DNA of 64,000 bases from Neobacillus sp. Marseille-Q6967. GTDB taxonomy: Bacteria; Bacillota; Bacilli; Bacillales; Cytobacillaceae. Position 1 is the first letter of the stretch; each line of letters opens with the position of its first letter. Below, piece after piece: positions 46,868 through 57,136 of the stretch. Location: assembly GCF_946151075.1 (NCBI RefSeq), contig NZ_OX267715.1, positions 1,899,881-1,963,880 of the forward strand, given 5' to 3'. The notes beneath the pieces are model-generated. The model saw only the letters and a program-made list of their open reading frames with translations, was not told the origin of the DNA and did not search any database. The position numbers were made by a program, and so were the translations under genes.

Positions 46868-47638
46868 TTAAAGCGAGCTTCCCCCATCGACCGCTAAAAC
46901 TTGACCGGTAACAAAATCACTAGCTGGGCTGGCGAAGAAAAGTGCAGCCCCCTTTAAAGCTTGATCATCGCCAATTCTTCCGAGAGGATTATGCTTTCTA
47001 ATTTCCTCCCCTTTTTCACTTAGCACATGTCTGGTCATCTTAGTTGGAAAAAATCCCGGTGCAATCGCATTGACGTAAATATTATGCTGGGCCCATTTTC
47101 GTGCTAGATCTCGTGTAAAGTGGTGAACAGCTGCTTTACTTGTACTATAGCCAACAGCATTCAATACTTCAGGCGGTTCAGCCTTTAAACCAGCTACCGA
47201 ACCAATGTTGATGATCTTTCCAAATTTCTGATCAATCATCTGTTTACCGACCGCCTTTGTCATAAGGAACATCCCAGTCAGATTTACATTGATTACTTTT
47301 TGCCAGGCTTCTAAAGGCATTTCCTCGAGTGGAGCCCCCCATGTAGCGCCGCTGTTATTAACGAGAATATCGATTTTTCCAAATTCATCAATTACCTGAC
47401 TGACGACTCGGCTGATATCGCTTTCATTTTGGATATTACAGGAGTATCCTTTTGCCTTTATCCCATAGGTATCGGAGAGGTACTGTGCTGTTTCCACACA
47501 TTGTTCAAGCGTTCGTGAACAGATGGCAATGTGACAGCCATAGGATGCATATATATCAGCAATTTGGCGGCCAAGGCCCCTGCCTCCGCCAGTAATTAGG
47601 GCTACTTTATTTTCGAGTTGAAATAATTCTTTTTCCAT
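46868..47638 (-). CDS. Short-chain dehydrogenase/reductase
   Basis: 256 residues. NAD(P) loop TGGGRGLGRQI, NNSG (VNNSGATWG), catalytic Ser in NIGSVAG, YSTSKAAVHH with catalytic Tyr and Lys, and PGFFPTKMT. Classical SDR size. Start at the ATG at 47638, with GGGGGAG about ten nt upstream. Within the operon it could act on a 3-oxo/3-hydroxy intermediate, or on an alcohol/ketone derivative before activation. Confidence 0.88.
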   Translation of the reverse strand: MEKELFQLENKVALITGGGRGLGRQIADIYASYGCHIAICSRTLEQCVETAQYLSDTYGIKAKGYSCNIQNESDISRVVSQVIDEFGKIDILVNNSGATWGAPLEEMPLEAWQKVINVNLTGMFLMTKAVGKQMIDQKFGKIINIGSVAGLKAEPPEVLNAVGYSTSKAAVHHFTRDLARKWAQHNIYVNAIAPGFFPTKMTRHVLSEKGEEIRKHNPLGRIGDDQALKGAALFFASPASDFVTGQVLAVDGGSSL

Positions 47639-47658
47639 GTGCCTTATACTCCCCCCTA

Positions 47659-48807
47659 TCAATTCTCTTCCAAGATTCGTCTTGCAATAATCAGGCGCTG
47701 GATTTCGTTTGTGCCTTCATAAATCTTTGTAATCCTGGCATCACGGTAAAATCTTTCAACCGGATAATCGGATACATATCCCATGCCGCCGTGAATCTGG
47801 ACGGCTTTGTCTGCCACTTTATTAAACACTTCAGAAGCAAATAATTTAGCCATTGATGCTTCTTTGATTACCTTCTTGCCTTCATCAATCATCATCGCGG
47901 CTCTTAAGGTCAGGGCTCTCGCCGCTTCAGTTTCAGTTGCCATGTCAGCAAGCATCCACTGGATCGCCTGATTGGACGCAATCGGTTTACCGAACTGGAT
48001 TCTTTCTTTTGCATAAGAAGCAGATAGCTCAATCAGCTTATCGCAAGAACCCACTGATCTTGCTGCCAGCCCAACACGGCCTTCTCCAAGTATTTTTAAC
48101 GCTGACATATAGCCCATACCCACTTCGCCAATGACATTTTCTTCTGGAACGACGCAATCTTCAAAAATCAGCTGTGCGGTATAAGAACCTCTTAGTCCCA
48201 TTTTCTTATCCTGTTTCCCAACAGTGAAACCAGGAAAATCTTTTTCAACCAGGAATGCGGTGATGCCGCCTTTTGCTCCTTTTTCCTTGTCTGTGAGTGC
48301 AAAAACGGTAAATACGTCAGCAACTGGTGCATTGGTGATAAAATGTTTTGTTCCATTCAATATCCAGTTGCTGCCCTTTTTCTCTGCGCGGGTTGCTAGA
48401 TTGGTTGCATCAGAACCGGCACCAGGCTCCGAAAGGGCAAAGGCAGCAATTTTTCTTCCTGCAGCCATATCGGGAAGGTATTTTTGTTTCAAATATTCAG
48501 AGGCAAGTTTGACAAGCCCGGTGCTTCCAATTCCTGTATGTGCACTTATTAAGCTAACAAAACCGTTATGTGTGCGGCCTAGCTGCTCAAGAACGACCGC
48601 TTTCCCTACCGCATTTAAGCCGATACCGCCGTATTCTTCTGGAATGCTGATTCCAAATAACCCTAGTTCTTTTGCCTGCTCTATCAGGTGCTGTGGAATT
48701 CGGTCTTCCTCTTCGATTTGCTGTGCGTACGGTTCAACCTCTCGCTCAACGAAGTTACGCACCATCTGTTTCATTTGCTCAATTTCTTGTGGAAGTGTTG
48801 TTAACAT
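47659..48807 (-). CDS. Acyl-CoA dehydrogenase (first gene of the sigma-54 operon)
   Basis: 382 residues. Flavin segment FALSEPGAGSDATNLATRAE and catalytic-Glu segment IYEGTNEIQRLIIA. First gene of the 13-kb operon. A perfect sigma-54 -24/-12 promoter lies 38-55 nt upstream, so the whole operon is probably driven from here. The ribosome site AGAGGAGG lies close to the ATG. Confidence 0.93.
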   Translation of the reverse strand: MLTTLPQEIEQMKQMVRNFVEREVEPYAQQIEEEDRIPQHLIEQAKELGLFGISIPEEYGGIGLNAVGKAVVLEQLGRTHNGFVSLISAHTGIGSTGLVKLASEYLKQKYLPDMAAGRKIAAFALSEPGAGSDATNLATRAEKKGSNWILNGTKHFITNAPVADVFTVFALTDKEKGAKGGITAFLVEKDFPGFTVGKQDKKMGLRGSYTAQLIFEDCVVPEENVIGEVGMGYMSALKILGEGRVGLAARSVGSCDKLIELSASYAKERIQFGKPIASNQAIQWMLADMATETEAARALTLRAAMMIDEGKKVIKEASMAKLFASEVFNKVADKAVQIHGGMGYVSDYPVERFYRDARITKIYEGTNEIQRLIIARRILEEN

Positions 48808-48844
48808 ATGTATGTCCTCCTCTTATTCGTTTATATTTAGTAGA

Positions 48845-48862
48845 TTGCAAGAACCGTGCCAA
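48845..48862 (-). promoter_or_regulatory. Sigma-54 (RpoN/SigL) promoter of the beta-oxidation operon
   Basis: On the minus strand TTGGCACGGTTCTTGCAA gives TGGCAC, then five bases, then TTGCA, an exact match to the sigma-54 -24/-12 consensus with GG and GC at the critical 12-bp distance. It ends 38 nt before the first ATG. Confidence 0.93.
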
Positions 48863-48900
48863 CTTTAAGAATGCTTATATTACAATATTTCGAACTTTAA

Positions 48901-48920
48901 CGATTCATTTTTGAATTAAA
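48901..48920. promoter_or_regulatory. Putative activator-binding element, copy 1
   Basis: CGATTCATTTTTGAATTAAA contains the inverted repeat ATTCA-N4-TGAAT. It is repeated exactly at 48960-48979. It lies about 40 bp upstream of the -24 element, near the usual range for a sigma-54 enhancer site. Confidence 0.7.
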
Positions 48921-48959
48921 AATTAGAGGAGGTGGCGGTGATATTACTGGTGTGCCAAG

Positions 48960-48979
48960 CGATTCATTTTTGAATTAAA
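48960..48979. promoter_or_regulatory. Putative activator-binding element, copy 2
   Basis: Exact copy of the 20 bases at 48901-48920 (59-bp offset). About 98 bp upstream of the promoter. The paired sites are the best candidates for binding of the adjacent PAS/AAA+ regulator; a partial ATTCA half-site follows. Confidence 0.7.
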
Positions 48980-49049
48980 GGATTCATATGTGCATCAAGA
49001 TTTGGTTCGGTGAGTGAAGGTGGATAGGTTTAGTAGCGCTAGACATGAT

Positions 49050-49345
49050 ATGCTCTCGTATTAGCAGGATTTACTCTCGTATAAGCCAGTTTTACTCTCG
49101 CATAGCCAGTTTTACTCTCGTATAGCCACGTTTTACTCTCGCATAGCCACGTTTTACTCTCGCATAGCCACGTTTTACTCTCGCATAGCCACGATTTACT
49201 CTCGCATAGCCACGATTTACTCTCGCATAGCCACGATTTACTCTCGCATAGCCACGATTTACTCTCGCATAGCCAGATTTACTCTCGTATAGCCACGTTT
49301 TACTCTCGCATATCCACTTTTACTGGCGGATAACCCAAATTACTT
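49050..49345. repeat. 21-bp minisatellite, about 13 good copies plus two decayed
   Basis: The unit TTTACTCTCGCATAGCCACG plus one more base (period 21) is repeated with CG-to-TA variants (CGTATAGCC against CGCATAGCC; CACGT against CACGA). Copies near the left and right edges are degenerate. The region is intergenic. Several frames stay open (the period is a multiple of three), but there is no start or ribosome site, so I take it as non-coding. Confidence 0.88.
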
Positions 49346-49380
49346 ACGGTTAGGCCCAGACACATTACAAAATAAATAAA

Positions 49381-49413
49381 AAACCACCATTTCAAAAAGG
49401 GAAATAGTGGTTT
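49381..49413 (-). terminator. Terminator after the ketopantoate-reductase-like gene
   Basis: AAACCAC and a following CATTTC pair with GAAAT and AGTGGTTT. On the minus strand a T-run (TTTTTTATTT) follows. Confidence 0.82.
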
Positions 49414-49430
49414 ACTCCAATCGCAATATT

Positions 49431-50345
49431 TTATCGCTGATGCTTTTTTTCCAAAAAAAGTAGTAAGCTATGGATGGTCTCTGTATAAGGTACAGGAATC
49501 CCTTTTTCTTCTGCTTTACGGATGAGATACCCTGTCAGCGCATCGGTCTCGAGTTTTTTACCGTTTAACAAATCCTGCAGCATCGAGGTTTTGTGGCTCT
49601 TTGCCCTTTCTGACCGAAGGAAGAGTTCTTCGATATAGGAATCCGGTAATGAGTAACCATTTTGACCTGCTACGTCTAAGACTTCCTTACAAATACCTTT
49701 TGCAAGCGTTCTCAATTCATGTGTATCCAAAATATCTCCAACCGAGGCACCAGCAACGGCTGATAAAGGGTTAAATGTGGCATTCCATATATATTTCTTC
49801 CATTTCTCCCCCAATATATCTTCAACTGCATTGGAAGGTATCCCTGCTTCATTAAAGAGCTGTGCATAACGCTGACTTAATTCTATACTTGAAGCAGCAA
49901 GGCCTCCGATGACGAGCTGGACGAAGCCAGTTTGCTGAACCACACCCGGACCGTCTGTTTGCGCTTGTACATAGGTAGCTGCCGAAAAGACTTTTTCTGG
50001 ACCAAAAACAGAACTTAAAATCTCCTCATTGCTGACACCGTTTTGAAGAGTTAAGATATCTGTTTCTGTTCCGCAAACCGCTTTAAGCTGACGGGCGACA
50101 CTCTCGGTATCACTGGACTTTACACAAAATAAGATGAGGTCAGATCCCTTTAATTCCCCCACATTATTGGTAAAAGTTTCATTTACATGAATTAAATTGC
50201 CATTGCTATAAACTTTTAATCCATCCTGCAGCATTTTATCTAGATTTTGACCTCGGGCGATAAAAACAACCTCATGCCCTGCCTTCTTTAATACACACCC
50301 AAAGTAAGCACCTACTGCGCCTGTTCCCATTATCCCTATCTTCAT
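49431..50345 (-). CDS. 2-dehydropantoate 2-reductase family protein
   Basis: 304 residues. GIMGTGAVGAYFGCVLKKAGHEVVFIARG is the NADP-binding N terminus; the segment KSSDTESVARQL, then LQNGVSNEEIL, and WKKYIWNATFNPLSAVAGA with the catalytic Lys region, all match PanE-type enzymes. Several Bacilli carry PanE paralogues that reduce other 2-oxo acids. It is 12 nt downstream of the sigma-54 regulator gene and likely co-transcribed with it, which hints at a role with the regulated pathway rather than in pantothenate synthesis. Confidence 0.87.
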   Translation of the reverse strand: MKIGIMGTGAVGAYFGCVLKKAGHEVVFIARGQNLDKMLQDGLKVYSNGNLIHVNETFTNNVGELKGSDLILFCVKSSDTESVARQLKAVCGTETDILTLQNGVSNEEILSSVFGPEKVFSAATYVQAQTDGPGVVQQTGFVQLVIGGLAASSIELSQRYAQLFNEAGIPSNAVEDILGEKWKKYIWNATFNPLSAVAGASVGDILDTHELRTLAKGICKEVLDVAGQNGYSLPDSYIEELFLRSERAKSHKTSMLQDLLNGKKLETDALTGYLIRKAEEKGIPVPYTETIHSLLLFLEKKHQR

Positions 50346-50357
50346 CTCTATCTCCCT

Positions 50358-52028
50358 TTATTCACTTAATTTTAAATTGTATTTTTTTAACTTTCGAACG
50401 ATGGTTGGCTGGCTTGTATCTAGTGCTTCTGCCAATTCATAGGTAGTATGGTATTTCTTCAGTGCTAACTGAAGAATTTTCTCTTCCGCCAATTCTGCTG
50501 CCTGTTTTAAAGTCATCATTTCATTCACTTTAATTGCCTGTAAATCTGTATCCTTATACTCAATTGGTAAGTCTTCCACCGTTAAAATGGTTTCTTCTGT
50601 CACCAGAACTAACCTTTCAATCAGATTAGCCAATTCCCTAACATTCCCCGGCCAACCATAGTTATAGAAAAATTCTTTCAAGCCAGAAGAGAACTTCTTC
50701 TTCACTAAATATTTGCTATTAAACCCTTCAAGGAAAAAATCCACCAGTGGAAGGATATCTGCTTTTCGGTCGCTGAGCGGAGGAATCGAAATGGGAATCA
50801 CATTCAAACGGTAAAATAAATCCTCCCGAAACTTCCCTTCTGAAACCATTTCCTTTAAATTTCTATTGGTGGCAGCTATGATTCGTACATCCACTTTCTT
50901 TGATTTTGTTCCGCCAATCCGCTGTACCTCTCGCTCTTGAATCACTCTAAGAAGTTTGACCTGCAATTGGAGCGGAAGTTCCCCGACCTCATCAAGAAAA
51001 AGGACCCCGTCATTGGCGAGTTCAAACATACCGACTTTCCCTTTGCCGCTAGCTCCTGTAAAGGCGCCAGCTTCATACCCAAACAACTCTGATTCGAGCA
51101 AATCAGGAGGGATAGCACCACAATTGATTTTTATCATTTGTCCACTTCTGCTTCTTTCGCTATTTTCAAAGATATAGCGTGCCAGTACATCCTTCCCCGT
51201 CCCCGTCTCACCAAGTATTAATACGGTTGCATCCACATTGGCGATACGGGCTGCCGTATCGTAAATATTTTGGAGCTGCTCACTTCTGATGACAACCCCA
51301 TCTTTACGGAAGGATTTTCCTTTAAGACGCTCAATTTCTTCTCTATAACTGTTATTTAACTTGTTTGCTTTTTTTAGAGCTGCCTGTAGATCATTCAGTT
51401 CCGACAAATCACGGATATTGGTAACAATACTTTGAATTTCACCCTGTTCATCAAACACGGGGTTCCCGGTTAACAATACTTCCCTTCCTAAGAAATTTTG
51501 CTGTACCAGAGAAACACTCCGCTTTTTCTCTAGGACCCGGTGGGTTACGGAATTTTTCAGGATTCCCCTTTTCATCAAAGCATCGACTTTTTTACCAATG
51601 TAGTATTCCTTTGGTATGCCCGTTAACCTTTCGATGGCTGAATTCGTTTTAATCGTAATACCTTCCCTGTCGGTTATGTAAATACCATCATAACTATTTT
51701 CTATAATCGCATCCAGCTCTCTATTTACTCGCTTTGATTCTTTTAGTTCCTCTAATAGTGTGGTAAGATCTGTTGAGAACGTACCAATATAGTAAATTTC
51801 ATCTCGATCAGCTTGTCTGATTTTAATAAAAATACAATCTTTATTCCCCACTTGAGCATGGATTACTTGATTGCCCCTTATTTCCTTCCATTTATCAAAA
51901 ACTTCATAAATATAGCGCCCATTTAAAGGAAAATGCTTTTGAATGACATCATTGCTATATAGGATGCAATCTTCAGACGTAGTAATAAAAAACGGAAACG
52001 GAAGTTTATCTAACAGAACTGCCTCCAT
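50358..52028 (-). CDS. PAS-domain sigma-54-dependent transcriptional activator
   Basis: 556 residues in three parts. Residues about 1-220 hold two sensor regions, the second a PAS fold (ENSYDGIYITDREGITIKTNSAIERLTGIPKEYY). From about 240 comes the AAA+ domain with Walker A GETGTGKD, the GAFTGA loop that contacts sigma-54, Walker B LFLDEVGEL and an R-finger stretch GKFREDLFYRLNVIP. The C-terminal TyrR/Fis-type helix-turn-helix is ALKKYHTTYELAEALDTSQPTIVRKLKKY. It would sense a ligand and activate the sigma-54 promoter at 48845-48862. Co-transcribed with the downstream PanE-like gene. Confidence 0.92.
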   Translation of the reverse strand: MEAVLLDKLPFPFFITTSEDCILYSNDVIQKHFPLNGRYIYEVFDKWKEIRGNQVIHAQVGNKDCIFIKIRQADRDEIYYIGTFSTDLTTLLEELKESKRVNRELDAIIENSYDGIYITDREGITIKTNSAIERLTGIPKEYYIGKKVDALMKRGILKNSVTHRVLEKKRSVSLVQQNFLGREVLLTGNPVFDEQGEIQSIVTNIRDLSELNDLQAALKKANKLNNSYREEIERLKGKSFRKDGVVIRSEQLQNIYDTAARIANVDATVLILGETGTGKDVLARYIFENSERSRSGQMIKINCGAIPPDLLESELFGYEAGAFTGASGKGKVGMFELANDGVLFLDEVGELPLQLQVKLLRVIQEREVQRIGGTKSKKVDVRIIAATNRNLKEMVSEGKFREDLFYRLNVIPISIPPLSDRKADILPLVDFFLEGFNSKYLVKKKFSSGLKEFFYNYGWPGNVRELANLIERLVLVTEETILTVEDLPIEYKDTDLQAIKVNEMMTLKQAAELAEEKILQLALKKYHTTYELAEALDTSQPTIVRKLKKYNLKLSE

Positions 52029-52216
52029 GGCATCACCTCAGTAATGTTCATTTTATTTATATATTCTTTGAAAATATTAAAATCCCTTTATCTATTTTAG
52101 ACTTAGAAGAATGTTATCTTACGGTATAAAAAAGAAACCCAGCAGAAAACTGAACCATTATAGGAAAAGTAAAAAGCGCCGAGGCAGTTTTTTTTATTCT
52201 TTTTTGAAAATAACCA

Positions 52217-52246
52217 TTTACTTTTCTGAATACTCATGTTTATAAT
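52217..52246 (+). promoter_or_regulatory. Sigma-A promoter of the thiC unit
   Basis: TTTACT (52217-52222) and TATAAT (52241-52246) with an 18-bp spacer, about 25 nt before the start of the TPP aptamer. Confidence 0.65.
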
Positions 52247-52267
52247 ATAGACACAATTTAATAGTCA

Positions 52268-52368
52268 TAACTAGGGGAGTCCAATGAGTTGGGCTGAGAG
52301 GGAAACACGTTAAAGTTTCTTGACCCTTTGGACCTGATCTGGATCATGCCAGCGTAGGGAAGTTGGAA
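52268..52368 (+). promoter_or_regulatory. TPP riboswitch (THI box) upstream of thiC
   Basis: Conserved aptamer parts in order: AACTAGGGGAGTC, GGGCTGAGAGG, ACCCTTTGGACCTGATCTGG, then ATCATGCCAGCGTAGGGAAGT. Thiamine diphosphate binding should favour the terminator at 52405-52442. Confidence 0.97.
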
Positions 52369-52404
52369 AATTAACAAGCTATGAATCTACTTCTACATAC
52401 AATC

Positions 52405-52442
52405 AAGCTGGGTCCGTCTGTTTATTGGACCCAGCTTTTTTA
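52405..52442 (+). terminator. TPP-riboswitch expression-platform terminator
   Basis: AAGCTGGGTCC pairs with GGACCCAGCTT, followed by TTTT. Lies between the aptamer and thiC. Confidence 0.92.
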
Positions 52443-52499
52443 TGTGCTTCGATTTTTGCTGTTTATCTATTCAGATCTCGTCCTTTACATTTTTTATAA

Positions 52500-54302
<1,803 letters not shown>

Positions 54303-54321
54303 CATTCAAGGAGGTTATTTA

Positions 54322-54489
54322 ATGGATATTCCTAAAATTGAAGAAGAAATGAGCCAATTGCAGAACCGCCTTGTTTTTTTGGAAAAACAATTAAAAGAAA
54401 TTCAAAAAAATTGTGAACACCATTTTAAAATGCACCCAAATTATGAAAAATGTATCAAATGCAATAAAGTAAATGTCCTGCATTATTAG
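54322..54489 (+). CDS. Small coiled-coil/CxxC protein downstream of thiC
   Basis: 55 residues. ATG at 54322 with a strong AAGGAGG seven nt upstream. The first half is a helical, probably coiled-coil stretch (KIEEEMSQLQNRLVFLEKQLKEIQK); the second has Cys/His positions CEHHF and CIKC that could bind a metal. The family is not known to me. It follows thiC by 19 nt, so expression is riboswitch-controlled. Confidence 0.75.
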   Translation: MDIPKIEEEMSQLQNRLVFLEKQLKEIQKNCEHHFKMHPNYEKCIKCNKVNVLHY

Positions 54490-54505
54490 CAGATTCAATA
54501 TTTTT

Positions 54506-54561
54506 CAACCATGCCTTCCATTAGTGGAGGCATGGTTGGGGTAATCAAAGCTACCCTTTTT
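54506..54561 (+). terminator. Hairpins ending the thiC unit, inside the convergent cydB end
   Basis: A large CAACCATGCC/GGCATGGTTG hairpin (54506-54539) without a T-run is followed by a short GGGTA/TACCC stem with TTTTT (54557-54561). The latter overlaps the 3' end of the cytochrome bd subunit II gene on the other strand. Confidence 0.65.
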
Positions 54562-55585
54562 GCCTTAGATATCGTTTATCATTCATAAACAAACTCCAAA
54601 AGTAAATAAATCCTGGAAAAAGGATGGCGAACCCGATGATGTAGGTTATAAATACCGCTCGAAAGGAATTAGGGTCGGTAAAAGCAGCATCAATTGTAAC
54701 ATCAGGATAGATAATATACGGCAAATGAGCTTTCCCATACACATAACTTGCAATGAGATATTGAAGCGTCACCGCTATAACCGCAAGTCTAGGCATCCCT
54801 TTCACTCCTTTTTGAAAGGGTGATGGTGCATATAAACCAATTCCGATGATCAAAAAGAATGCAACTGAAATTAGTAAAAGTGGAAGGTCTTCCATCATTC
54901 GATTATATAACCAACTAACTTCATTTTTTAATGTAATCATAATGAGTAATGCCATGATTAATGAAATGGGGCCAAGAATCTTTCCATCACGAAGATAAAC
55001 TTGATAGGCCTCCATTTCATTCGAGGCTTTCGAATAATCCGCTAATAATAAAGATGAGAGAAACAATGTACTAGTGATGGCAAAACCAATAAACGCATAC
55101 TCATTAGGGCTGGTAAATAGCCTGTATAGGTTTAAGTTTACAATCCCATTTTCATAATCAAGATAATGACCATGCGTAATTGGCAGAACACTAATTAACA
55201 GCCCTGGAATAATAATTCCTGCGATTCCTGAAATGTAGGTAAGCGGCTTTTTATATTCTGTAGCAATATTTGAAAAAACTAAAAACGCACTTCGTAATGC
55301 TAATAAGAGGAGTATCAGACTCCCAGGAATCAGGAGAATCGTACCTAATACATATGCGGCACTAGGAAAAAGACTATACACCGCAACCACTAATGCTACA
55401 ATGAAGGTATTTGTTACTTCCCATGTAGGTGATAAATATCTATTCGCAATGTTGGTAGCTTTTGTTTTTTCCCGGTTAATGTAAATCATTGACCAAAATC
55501 CGGCGCCGAAATCCATCGTTGCCATAACAGCATAAATAAATACAAACCCCCACAGCACAGTAATAGCAATAAGAGCATCAGCCAA
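54551..55585 (-). CDS. Cytochrome bd-type oxidase subunit II (CydB/YthB-like)
   Basis: 344 residues, about eight transmembrane helices. The N terminus TVLWGFVFIYAVMATMDFGAGFWSMIYI is the CydB signature with Asp in MDFGAG. It partners the subunit I gene 17 nt upstream; the pair resembles Bacillus YthAB, an alternative quinol oxidase that reduces O2 without pumping protons. No cydCD assembly genes are adjacent. Confidence 0.9.
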   Translation of the reverse strand: MADALIAITVLWGFVFIYAVMATMDFGAGFWSMIYINREKTKATNIANRYLSPTWEVTNTFIVALVVAVYSLFPSAAYVLGTILLIPGSLILLLLALRSAFLVFSNIATEYKKPLTYISGIAGIIIPGLLISVLPITHGHYLDYENGIVNLNLYRLFTSPNEYAFIGFAITSTLFLSSLLLADYSKASNEMEAYQVYLRDGKILGPISLIMALLIMITLKNEVSWLYNRMMEDLPLLLISVAFFLIIGIGLYAPSPFQKGVKGMPRLAVIAVTLQYLIASYVYGKAHLPYIIYPDVTIDAAFTDPNSFRAVFITYIIGFAILFPGFIYFWSLFMNDKRYLRQKG

Positions 55586-55602
55586 TTGAATTTCCTCCTC
55601 CC

Positions 55603-56964
55603 CTATGTATTTGAACCAAATAATGGGACCCCCTTCTTTTCCGCGCGCTCGATATCATCTACTTCTGTATTTTTTCTAAAGAAGTATAACAATACGAGCA
55701 CTACAGCTAGCCCCAATATAATGTAAACAATAATAAAAGCCACAAAAAGAGTCGTTAAGTTTGTTGCTGTCGTAGCAGACTCTGCTGTCGATAATATCCG
55801 GTAAATTACCCACGGCTGCCGTCCAGTACAGGCAAAAATCCAGCCGCATTCTATTGCCAGCACGGCCAATGGACCTGTTGTAACGAGTCCCCAAAGCATC
55901 CATTTTGGGTAAAGATCTTTTTTCAAGATTTTTTTCCAAGCCCATACAAGTAAAGGAACCATAATCAGTGCTGATCCAATAAACACCATACCGTTAAATA
56001 AGGTATGAATGAATAATGGCGGCCACAGCTCCTCTGGAAAATCGTTTAAACCGACAACAACGGTATCAAAGCTGTTTCCTGCTAGAAAACTTAATGCCCA
56101 GGGAATCTCAATAGCCCCTTTTATTTCTTTCGTTTCCCGGTCAGTAAAACCACCGATAGCAAGCGGTGCATGGGATTGGGTTTCAAATAACCCCTCTGCA
56201 GCAGCCAGCTTTTCTGGCTGATACTCATGTAAATATTGAGCCGATTCATGTCCATTTATGGCTGTAAGAAAGGCAAAGATGCCGCCGATAACAAGGCTTA
56301 GCTTAAGTGCTTTTTGATGAAAAAGATAAACCCTCGAACCGAATTTATGTTTTCTCATTTTAAAAGCAGCTACCGAAGCGACGACAAAGGCCCCCACAAC
56401 ATAGGCGGACAACGCCACATGCCCAGCGGTTACAAAGAAACTTGGATTAAAAAATGCTGCCCAGGGATCAATGTCGAGAAATTTTCCATCCTCATACCGG
56501 AAACCTGCAGGAGTTCCTTGAAAGGCATGGACATTGGTAATCAATACGGCAGAGGATAATGCTCCGATTGCCACGAGTATTAAGCTGACAATTCTCATCC
56601 ATGGGGCAATTCTCTCTGCTGCATAGACATAGATAGACATAAAAAGAGCCTCAATGAAAAAAGCATATATTTCAATTTGGAAAGGGAGTGGCATCACACG
56701 ACCTATCACTTCCATAAATCCCGGCCATAATAACGATAATTGAGTTCCAGCAATCGTTCCTGTCGGTATGCCTACCCCAAGTAAAACAGCAAATGCCTTG
56801 GTCCAACGCTTTGCCATTACCACATAATCTTGATCTTTTGTTTTCTGGTAGAGCAGCTCTGCCGCTAAGATCATCAGCGGTAACCCAACCCCAATGGTGG
56901 CGAATATTATATGAAATGCCATGGTGGTTCCAAATAAAGAGCGTGCTATTAATAAATCACTCAA
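55603..56964 (-). CDS. Cytochrome bd-type oxidase subunit I (CydA/YthA-like)
   Basis: 453 residues, about nine helices. Haem-ligand and quinol regions visible: FHIIFATIGVGLP at the N terminus (haem His), GVGIPTGTIAGTQLSLLWPGFMEVIG, and LPFQIEIYAFFIEALFMSIYVYA; later INGHESAQYLHEYQPEKLAAAEGLFET is the start of the Q-loop, which is of the short type. The start is a TTG with GAGAGG upstream. Operon with subunit II. Confidence 0.92.
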   Translation of the reverse strand: MSDLLIARSLFGTTMAFHIIFATIGVGLPLMILAAELLYQKTKDQDYVVMAKRWTKAFAVLLGVGIPTGTIAGTQLSLLWPGFMEVIGRVMPLPFQIEIYAFFIEALFMSIYVYAAERIAPWMRIVSLILVAIGALSSAVLITNVHAFQGTPAGFRYEDGKFLDIDPWAAFFNPSFFVTAGHVALSAYVVGAFVVASVAAFKMRKHKFGSRVYLFHQKALKLSLVIGGIFAFLTAINGHESAQYLHEYQPEKLAAAEGLFETQSHAPLAIGGFTDRETKEIKGAIEIPWALSFLAGNSFDTVVVGLNDFPEELWPPLFIHTLFNGMVFIGSALIMVPLLVWAWKKILKKDLYPKWMLWGLVTTGPLAVLAIECGWIFACTGRQPWVIYRILSTAESATTATNLTTLFVAFIIVYIILGLAVVLVLLYFFRKNTEVDDIERAEKKGVPLFGSNT

Positions 56965-57098
56965 ACTTCATTCATCCTCTCACCGGTAATCGTCTTGATA
57001 ATTATTTCCAAAACAACCTTTAATATGTGATGTATTGAAGTAAAGACCATTCATTAAGTGTTTACATAAAACTGCAGCTCGTTTAGATCAATATAAAA

Positions 57099-57120
57099 AG
57101 GGCCGCTAAAAGCGCCCCCT
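57099..57120 (-). terminator. Terminator of the DUF4352-like lipoprotein gene
   Basis: AGGGCCGCT pairs with AGCG and CCCCT with one mismatch. On the minus strand it runs into TTTTTATA shortly after the stop at 57137. Confidence 0.72.
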
Positions 57121-57136
57121 GTTATCCATTTCTATT

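Noticed and set aside
48900..48980. FadR operator of the fatty-acid regulon
   Set aside because: The element is ATTCA-N4-TGAAT, whereas Bacillus FadR sites read TGAATGA...TCATTCA; the sigma-54 context explains the pair better.
49050..49345. Reading the repeat array as a CRISPR or as a coding repeat protein
   Set aside because: There are no unique spacers, the period is only 21 bp, and no cas genes are near. The frames that stay open have no start codon or ribosome site, and the openness follows from the period being a multiple of three.
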